Assembly (NCBI GenBank): GCA_020284085.1
Contig: JACEVL010000083.1
Coordinates: 1,300,501-1,364,500, forward strand
Length of the DNA stretch: 64,000 bases
Source: Aporrectodea caliginosa
Taxonomy: Eukaryota; Annelida; Clitellata; Crassiclitellata; Lumbricidae
Direction: 5' to 3'
Each line of letters begins with the position of its first letter. The stretch's first letter is position 1. Under the pieces are notes generated by a model. The model made no database searches. It had not been told where the DNA came from and saw nothing but the letters and a program-made list of their open reading frames with translations. Shown here piece after piece: positions 34,801-45,000 of this stretch. The translations under genes and the position numbers were made by a program.

Positions 34801-37800
34801 ATGGCAGCTTCCGGCAATAGAGTAAGAAATCTAATCTCGATATCGATTTAGCTAACTTACTTACTAACTGAAGGGCAATGCTATTATAACTTTGGAATTA
34901 AGTTCGCATTTTCGCATTAACAAAAATGATTCGGAATATGAAATAATTACACATCTTGTTTCTGATATTTTTACACAGTATCGTTGAATAGGAGCCTTGG
35001 TTAATAGGTTTACGGACGTTGATGCTGTACAAGTTCATTGACACTACAGAACTTCTTGAATTATATTATCAGCTTTCTCCTTCTAAACAGTGTCTGTTTG
35101 CAGCCAGTGGAATAGCAAGCAACTGTAATGCAAACACAAAGGCATATATAAATAAATATGACATTCTATGTCGTAGAATCGGTCGGACTTAATTGTCAAA
35201 ATGGTGGATAGACTTAAAGAAACCGCTGCAGAAATGGACGAAGACGAACCTAGTTGTTGCTACGACCCATTTGCACATAAATTTCTGGAAACGCTGAAGT
35301 AAGTAGACTTTCTGATTTTCTTCGAATAGAGTTCATTCCATTCATGAATGAAATTAATTGTAGCATCCAAACCAGAATAAACAACGGAGGCGGAAGTCGA
35401 TGGCAATTTTGTCTTTGGAGGTCATACACGGTCCTCTTCTGTGTAGCTTTATATTTTGAAAAATAGTTACTTTAATCTTTCGGAAAGTGGTCGATATTCA
35501 TTATCGAATAAGCGTGAACTAAGTATATAAGAAAGCAAATAAGCATGACTAAGTGAGTAAGTAAGTATATTGTTTATTAACCAACTTTGCTTACAGGCAG
35601 CTAATAAATACAGTTGAAAGGTAGCCTATTATAACTTCGAAACAACATCTTTTGAGAATTAGGTCTACAAAAAGTGCAATTAAATGTCTTGATAACAAAA
35701 ACGTGCATAGGTCTACAAATATTCAATTTTGATCTTAATAATGACAAATTCTGTAGTTTTTAAACCAAGTTAATTATATATAGTTCTACATGCAAACTTT
35801 ACATGTTTCCGATTTTAGAGAATATGAGATGCTTGGAAAAGACGGCAAGAAGCTCTTTGAAATAATAGAAACGTCATTCAAAAACGTCAAACGTATCGAT
35901 GCAGCTATACATCGAGTAGCTTCGGACTTGATTTTCAAGTTTCCTTGGCGGGTAGGCTTCATGATTCTAACAGTCATTCCAGTAATATAACTACCGTCAT
36001 ACACAATGCATTGGTCAAGGGTCGATAACACTTTAAATTAACCAGCAACACATAATTATGATCAGAACTCGAAATGCGCTAGAAAAGGTTAATCAGTCAG
36101 TACTTTATTACGCCCGAAGGCAGAAACAAATCAGACGTCACAACAAACATGCACAAATCTGTACAAACATAAAGTAAAACACACAGACTGCGAAAATGTT
36201 CGTAAAGGTCATTTATGCAACTAAATTGTTTGGGTCTAATCTAGGCCTTTTGATTGCTTGGATGGTGTGGTTTATAGGCTGATATTTTCCAGAAAATTTA
36301 CATACTTGTTCTCTAGTCAAACTCTCTTATTTACGCGTAAGAGTGTATTGTTTTAATTCTACTATAAGGCAGCAATTTAAACACACTTGTTAATGCACGG
36401 GAATAATGTTGTTTGACAGTCAAAAGGTAAATTGAAAGGCTTGTTTTGAGAATTATTTGAAGCTACCAACTGATAGAATTTTAGCAACGACTGCTAAACG
36501 CAGCAGCTCAACCGAACATTTGAGTGTGGCCATGAATGACTTCTGTTTTGAAGTTATCATAATGCCCCAGATATAAATTTTATGTCGATTTATGTTGCTC
36601 GATAGTGTAGTGGTTACCGTCCTGGACTGTCAGTCGAGAGGTCTGGAGTTCAAATCCTCGCCAGGGCAGAAATAATGAATACACTAACCGCACATTGTCG
36701 GTCGGAAGAGGACTGGCCACACTCAAATGCCGAGGCTAAGAAGTTTCATACACATGGCTGCCTCACGGCTAGCTGAAGGACTGCACTTCTCTCCTTCTTC
36801 AGATTCAGCCGCAGGCGAAAAACCATGAGATAGAGATTGTCGCTCGAAATCCATTATTATTATTATTAGGCTATTATTATTATTACTAGATGTTTGCCCG
36901 TCCTAAGACGGTGAGTTTAGGTGCTCGGGCGGGCCACTTGAAATCAGCGCTCCCCTCTTTTTTCCACATCCCTTTCCTTTGCTCTGCTTTTCCCCTCCCA
37001 CTTCCCACCCCCTTTCCCCTGCCTTCTCCAATTCCCGTCCCATAACCTTCCATTCCTGTTTTCCCTCCCATCCTAACCCTATCTCTACCCCTCTTCCATA
37101 CTGCCCTTCCTTTTCCCTCTTAATCACCTTCTTTTCTTCTCTACTCACACTCCCCTGCCCTGCCCTTCCCACCCTCTCCCCAATCCCCTCCACCTCTCAC
37201 TCCCCTTCCGTCCCTCCCTCCTTCTCTCCTTATTTCCCTCCAACTCCCTATCCCGCTCTCCATCTCTCCCTCCCTCCCTCCAACCCTCCGTCCATGAACG
37301 CCTGTATAATGCATGTAGCTATGCTCCGTCCGTCCGTTGTTGAGAAATATATTGTGTTGCTTTGACGTTTTTCTTTGTGACGTCACAGCGTAACTCCACG
37401 CACGCATCGACCGGGCAGGCACGCAGTCACCCACGCAGGGACAGAGATTTCTGTGCTCAAGATTTAGCACTACATAAGACAATTCTCAGTTGCTTTGTTT
37501 GTGAGACTATCGGAAAGTGCAATAGGCCTAAACGCTCCAATCTTTGTGAAGCTTTCAAAATAAGCGCTAATTTTTAATTTAGCCTACCAATAAAACGACG
37601 ATGAGGTTTGCAAAAATTTCTGACAAAAGGGTTTTTGTTTCGTTGAAAGGATCATCCGGATTTGGTCTTGGAGACTGTGAAGCTGATAAAGGTTGCAGTT
37701 AAATCCAATCCTGACGTTTCAGAAGAACATCGGTTCGCAGAGATGTCAAGTTCCGCGTATGAACTCATGTTTCAAGATCAGCGTGCGTAAGTAATTATGA

Positions 37801-37908
37801 ATGTAAGACTCAGAAAAACCGTATAATAAATTATATTATAAGACAATGTTGGCATGGCAATTCATTTGTTTCACCACTTCCACAATCTTTACTGCCTATA
37901 GGGCCTAC

Positions 37909-37955
<47 letters not shown>

Positions 37956-38991
37956 ATATATTGTTGCAGAGTCAGGCTGTGCAAGAAATTAGAATTGTTA
38001 GTTTCAGAAGAACTGGGTAATAACTTTAAATATAATCAGTTTCTGCAGACAACGCAAATGAGAATATGGGCTAATTCTTTGAGATGACATTACATTTCTG
38101 TTAATGTATCTTTTCTATTAAGTGCTTGTCAGAAACATCTTCTGGCTGAGTGTCTGCATCATGCCTTAAATATGAGTTTTTTTACCTATCAAAGAAGCTA
38201 TCCTGTCGAATATAAAGTCAGGATATCGAGTGTCTACAATGTGCCCCTGTGTCGGTGTCTGGGCTTTGTCGCATATTGTATACCCAGAATAACCTGCTTT
38301 CAAGTGATTGAACTTTTCAGCTGGCAAAGAGTTATTCGGAAAGAATGCGTTGAGATTATTTTGAATGGACCTGAGAAGCGAACTCGAACTTCACCCTAAA
38401 TTAGGTTAGGCCTCTGCTGGGCGTTTTGCCTGGCAAAATTTATTAAAAAACTAGTCCTATAAATCAGGGCAAATTTGTTTTTGAATTGACAAACTCTCTT
38501 TGATACTTTATCGTTCATCTTCTCTACTAACCAGTAATGAGAATTTTTACCGTATTATGGTGTTTAACACTTAACTAAATTAGATTATGGCAACACGCCT
38601 TTGACCAAATGTTCATAATCTCCGCTTAAAAATTCTGATTCAGAACGTTATTTAAGGATGGTATAATACCTGTGGGCAGGAACCCGGTGTATAGAGTTTC
38701 AAATGTGTCTACTTTTCGATGCAGAATGAGCTTACGCTTGCGAGCTCTGGACGACGCTGCCGAAACATTCAACTTCTGTGCACAGCAAGACTTCCAGTGT
38801 TCGGAAGATCCGAAGAAGAAGACATTTTCCTTTAGTTTACTTAAATCTATTTTCCACTACTTTTTGCGCTCGGTAAGAAGACGAGTGCAATCATTACCTC
38901 ATTTGTTCAACAGTTCGTTTATTCCTTAATTCGCTCTTCTATTCGTTGTTTCATTCATGTGGTCGTTCAATCTGTCGGTATAAGTGTGTCA

Positions 38992-39055
<64 letters not shown>

Positions 39056-42000
39056 TGTATAGCGGTGGAGTTTATGATAATTATTCTCTCCGAGGAGCTA
39101 CGAATCGCGGATAGAGCCTCATGTACGCTATCATCAAGAAGTAAAAGTAGGTCTATGCTTCGGCTGGCAAGTAGTCCAAAAGCCTCACCATGTACTAGCG
39201 TTTTGTGGGCATACAGTCGAAGAATTCTTCCGCAGCGACTCACAGGTCTCTCTTTCACGTACATGTACAACCGCAGGTCGTTAACTTGAGCGACTAATTA
39301 GCTGTCCTTTCTGTGAGTAACAGCAACAGTAATGAACTGACTTGCTGCCCACCCTAGCTGAAGTAGTTTATCGCTCTCTTAGAAATGGGGAGCTTCCATC
39401 TTCAATACCAACAATATTAGAAGTTACGATGACCTCTCACATACTTTGTGCACCCCACCTACGGCACTTTAAAAAATGCTGCATGCCTACCTCATTAGCT
39501 GGAAATTAGCTATAACCTACCCTGCCGGATATTCTTTTTCACTGTTAGTTAAGGTTTTCGTTTTTTTATATTTTTATTGTTTTTTGAATCGAGTTAATCA
39601 TTTACTGTGTACTATGTACCCTACTATTCTGTTTGCTGCTGTACGAAACTTGATGTTGCACTGTTTGTCAAGGATTTAGGTAATTCAGATTTCTGAAATG
39701 TTGTTCTAGGTGTCCCTAGTTAGCGGGATCTTGATCCCTTTTGGGACTTCTCTTGCGGCCAATCCTGATATTTTATGTTGAAATGTTATGTGATTTGATT
39801 TGGCTTCAATAAAAGAGTTTTTATTTGATTTGATTGATTGATTGTTGCTCTAACGAATACCCGTAAATTTTATATTTAATACTGCAGGGTCCTGCGTCAT
39901 GGGATAGCTTGCCCAAACTCATCCGTGTTGTAAATGAGCTTTGCATTTGTAGGCATCCTGTGCGTGCACACTCACTTATGTAACCATGTTATAATGCTTG
40001 ATATGTCACTTACCACTTTTTCATTATTAAATACTGATTGTACACGCAATATTTTGTCTGTACATGGTTAGGTTTTCACCCGTATTAATTCTTTAATTTA
40101 TGTAATTAACACTGTGAAAGTTCTTAGCTTTGAGTTACATATCTGGTTAAAATGTTAATAGTCCCTTATTGACGGGACTCTGTCCCTTTTGTGTTCCTAA
40201 TGCTTCCAATGTGCAGTGTTACAAGGATGTCCTTTATGAATACTACCTGCAAATATTTCTGTTCATTGCTTTACGATATATTATATATATTTTGGGAACA
40301 ATAAATTGAATTAAATCGAACAATTGATTTGAAAAGAAATATTTTATGTAACTAAATTTCTCAATGGCACATACATGTAAGCTGCGTCAGAGATCACCGG
40401 TAACATATCACCTCCACGTCTACTCGTTACCTGAAGGCGTTTCTCTCTCCCTGGGGCTTCTGCACCGAGAGCGCCTCTGAATAGTTTATAATGCTAGAGG
40501 CGCTTTATAAATGTCCAGATAAGATACGATGCGATACGTGTTTGTCTATGTTTTTGTCATTTGTAGCAGTAGGGAGGAACTGCTATGAGTCACGGTTTGA
40601 AATAGAACAATATATTTATTATCTCTTTACAAAAAAATATACCTGTACAGAGCGGCAGAACATCAAATGCTGGTTACGTTATAGGATACTGTTTCTTGTA
40701 TTCATTTGAATCTAGGGTTTCGCGACTCCGGAACTTGTGAAGCCGATGATGGCTAGTATTTGTGAGTTATGGAAAGGTGAAGATGAGGTCCTCCAGGAAT
40801 ACGCCAACTACGTCGTTTCAGCAATGGCCGAACATGCTGATCTCGTTGGAGATCAGACTGAGATACTCCTGGAACAGTATCTCCAAGGAAAGGAAGGCAT
40901 TCTCGCCTGTATGTTCAAGAGTTTATAAATCTCGTAATTCTTTTTGCTGAACGAAACATTAAGTAATCAAATATTTAGTTAATACATAAAAAATAGTCAA
41001 ACTGGAGATTCAGTGGTGTTGTTATTCCGTACTGGCGTTTTTTACGCGTGCGTTACATACACGTATTATGCACGTACTTTTTGTAACGTCTGTATAACCT
41101 CGACATTACGCAATGTCTTTGCTACACATCACTGTTGCCTAAATGCGCTCTTTTAATATTGGTCTTATCTCCCAGGCATGCTGCCCAAGATGTACAAGAG
41201 TCAACCTGAAAAGTTTCATCCTCTCCTACCAAGATTTCTGGAGATGACGAATATTGAGCTTTCGGTCAAATTGACTCGGGTAGGACTGTTGACAAAAGTT
41301 GCAGAAAGAGAGCCAGAGGCAAGTTGATTTTCAGATTTTCACACATCAAAACACTTCATGGTTTACCGTACTTTAGAAAAAGAACACCATACATTCAAAA
41401 CATAATTCAATCATGTCGGAAACAAGGCTGAGGTTGCAATATCTTCTTGATTTGTCTATGGTATTCACCATTGTTGGGATTTGTTAGGGGAGTGCGATTG
41501 TATGTTGGCTAGAACTATAATCGTTGAAAGAGTTTGTGTAAAATATAGCGCTTATTTTACCTTTCTCTAGCGAGTGATCAATTTATCTCACTCTGGCTTT
41601 ATTTCTCAAAAGATTGCCATTATATAGTCAATGCAACAGATTTTGTCATTGGTGACGTTTGTCCTGTAATAAACATGTATAAATATGTTCTGACCACCAG
41701 AGACTACCGAAAGAGTCAATTCCAGTGATGGCTGGAATGCTGAAAGACCAGGAGATGTCTTGGACGGCTGCAGCGTTTCTGGACGCTGTTGCAATTAAAC
41801 AGCAGAGGTCAGTCCTTCCCTTCGACAAAGAGATAATTGAAGGATTACGTTTCACGGAAAATGATAACGAATCGGTGTTCGCAGGCATTCTGGCCAAACT
41901 ATGCATTGACCAGGTCAGAAATTTGTATTAAAAACACATGCATTACACGGTTTTTGTTATATACATTACATGGTATATATACATACACACACACATATAT

Positions 42001-45000
42001 ATATTTTATAATATGAAATAGGGATAGAGAGTAAAGTAAACGAAGGGAGAGGGAAGGATAGAGATAAAGAGAGAGAGAGACAGACAGACAGAGACAGAGA
42101 GACAGAGAGACAGACAGATAGAGAGTGAGATAGAGAGAGACAGAGAGCGAGACAGAGAGAGAGACAGAGCGAGAGACAGAGAGACAGTGACAGAAAGAGA
42201 GACAGAGAAATAGACAGTGAGAGACACAGAGAGCGAGAGAGAGTGAGAAAGACAGCGAGAGAGAGAATATTTGTCCAATTGCTGTCAGTATTATTTTGTT
42301 GTTTTATGTAAATTCTCCTACTGGAACACTGGGCGGCCAATTTGAGATCCGGTATGTAGTGAGACTTAAACCAAGATCAAATATTGTTTAGAATTCACTC
42401 ATCAAACGCCTTTTAGTGAAAATAATAACTGTGTATAAAGCACGTTTGAGCTAGTATCGTAAATTACCCGCCTGAAACTGATGACCCAAGAGGAATTCTG
42501 CACTTGTTCTCAGTATTGCCCTGTGTTACTACATGTACGTGTCTAATGTCTATTTGACTGTCCGATAAGAGTTGATAGAATGCTTACAAGAAGGAAGAAA
42601 TTTATACTAAAATACTAACTATATCGTTAGAAACGGCTTGAGAAAGATTTCAGCTAACCTCAACGCGTCCAGTTTTGGTTCCGTCAGAAAACTATCTTTC
42701 TATGCTTTAAATACAGGACTGTCCAACGTACGACTCGCGGGCCATAATTCGACCCGCCAAGTGGGTTCATCCGACCCGCACAGCCCTTCAAAAATATTAT
42801 TTATTTTTTTTATATATCTAAAATTGTGTATTGCATATACTAAGTTGCCAATTGGCCCGGTCTTGAAAATTTCATACAATTCTTTTCTTCACAAGGCTGG
42901 TACTCAATCTTTCTTTCAGTTTTTTTAAATATGTGAACCGTTGATTTTGTCATAATTGAGCATTCTGGGGTCGAACCAGGACGCTTTTGGCGCCGTACGT
43001 TTTGGCGCTAATAACGTAGTAAATAATGTTAATTTTTTAATGCAAAGAAATACCAGCAGCATTGCCAATTTTTGGTCTTGAGTTGGATTGATGAAAATAG
43101 AATTTGGCAAATTAATACCATCTTTTAAATGCTGTATTATTCTTTCGTAAGAAGGCAGTCTACCAATGTCCATGATTACTATTATCAATCCAGCTTCCAG
43201 TGATGTAAAAGAGATATTATTTTCATCAATCCATCTCTCATTGAAACAATTATTTTCATCAATCCAGCTCCCATTGAGACAATTATTTTCATCAATCCAG
43301 CCCCATTGAAACAATTATTTTCATCAATCCAGCCCCATTGAGACAATTATTTTCATCAATCCAGCCCCATTGAAACAATTATTTTCATCAATCCAGCTCC
43401 CATTGAAACAAATATTGTCATCAATCCAGCTCCCTTTGAAACAATTATTGTCATCAATCCAGCTCCCATTGAAAAAATTATTTTTGTCAATTCAGCTCCG
43501 ATTGAAACACTTATTTTCATCAATCCAGCTCCCATTGAAACAATTATTTTCATCAATTCAGCCCCCATTGAAACACTTATTTTCCTCAATCCAGCTCCCA
43601 TTGAAACAATTATTTTCATCCATCCAGCTTCCATTTGCGAAAACAATTCTTTCATCAATGCAACTTCTAGTTCATCAAAATTTCTTTCATCAATTCATCA
43701 CGTTTAAAAATTATTCATGAAAATTTTGTCCTCGTCTCCGAAGTCTCAGAAAAATTGCCCTTCACCCAAAGAGTTTGGGGACCTCTGCTTTAACATTATA
43801 CTGATGGCGTCAAATAAAACAACAGATATACATAGGCCTACACGATGCTACAAATAACTAAATTGAGATTTATTGCAGGCACATCAGCGCAAATATATGA
43901 AGGTCATTGCAGAGACAGTCGAGAAAACTTCGAACGGAATACAACAGAGATGCTTACTAAACACTATGCGAACAATCGGTGTCAGTTGTCCGGCCATTCT
44001 CGGAGAACATAGAAAACTCTTCGAAACGCTTCGCAATCGAGCTGACCTCAAAGAAATGTGCCAGATGGCCTTAGATGTCATCGATGGTAGAAGGTGAGTT
44101 CTATTTCAGGCACCATCAACAGTTTGTTGGAGGACGCTATGCAAATTGTGTAGATCGCTAAATGTCTTTAAAGCGTATTTAATCCAAAGGCATCAACCAG
44201 ATATTACGCAAAATATTACTTTCTTACTCATCATTGGTGGACTGATGAATGACTAATGTCCACAATATGGCCAAAGGTCGATATAGTTTCATATAAAAAA
44301 TTCTAAGGACTTTGAAATTAAGGCCTTGTGTCCGCATTAGCCTAAGCATAGTTAACCGGTTGCAGATCAAATACGAAGAAATTGTTTTTAAATTATAGAG
44401 GTCAAAGGTAAACAAAGACCTAATAATAACCGATAGTAGCAACCTATCCATTACAGAACTCACTGAAGCATACCATTCAAATTTTTACAGCGAGGGCCTT
44501 CAAACGATGCATGATCAGAGGGTTTGACACGAAGCCGTGTTTTGTTTAGTGCGCATGCTATAAAATTAATCACTAGTCCTACATTCACAACCTCAAATTA
44601 TTGCTTTCGTTAAAGTCTGCAGAACGTCGCTGGGGAAATCACGGAACAGCGCAAAGATATAAATCAACTGGACACGCGAGTTACGGTGACCGAAGAAAAC
44701 GTTGGAAATCTATCGAAGGACGTCAGTAAAAATAAAAAGGATATAAAACAAGTTAAAGGGAATGTCGCTAAACAAGGCCAAAAGATAGGCAAGCTTCAAA
44801 CAGTTGTCGACGAAACTGTGGAAAAAGTGGAAGTGATAGACCACAAGGCGAGTTTATTATAATATTAATTATACATATATAAGCCCCTTCGACTTTTACT
44901 TGCCACATATTTTAACCCTAGGCCTACTATATACCTTCGCTATCACCAGTAATGCACAAGTGTCTTTCCTCATAGTAGAATGTTGCGTTGGACCCGTCAA

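Noticed and set aside
36886..37482. Gly/Arg/Glu-rich and Pro/Ser-rich frames
   Set aside because: Products of the polypyrimidine tract.
41966..42340. Ser/Leu-rich minus-strand frames
   Set aside because: They translate a GAGA/GACA simple repeat inside an intron of gene C.
43356..43720. Repetitive peptides on both strands resembling a repeat protein
   Set aside because: A minisatellite whose unit happens to lack stops. It lies in an inserted element absent from the paralogous intron.
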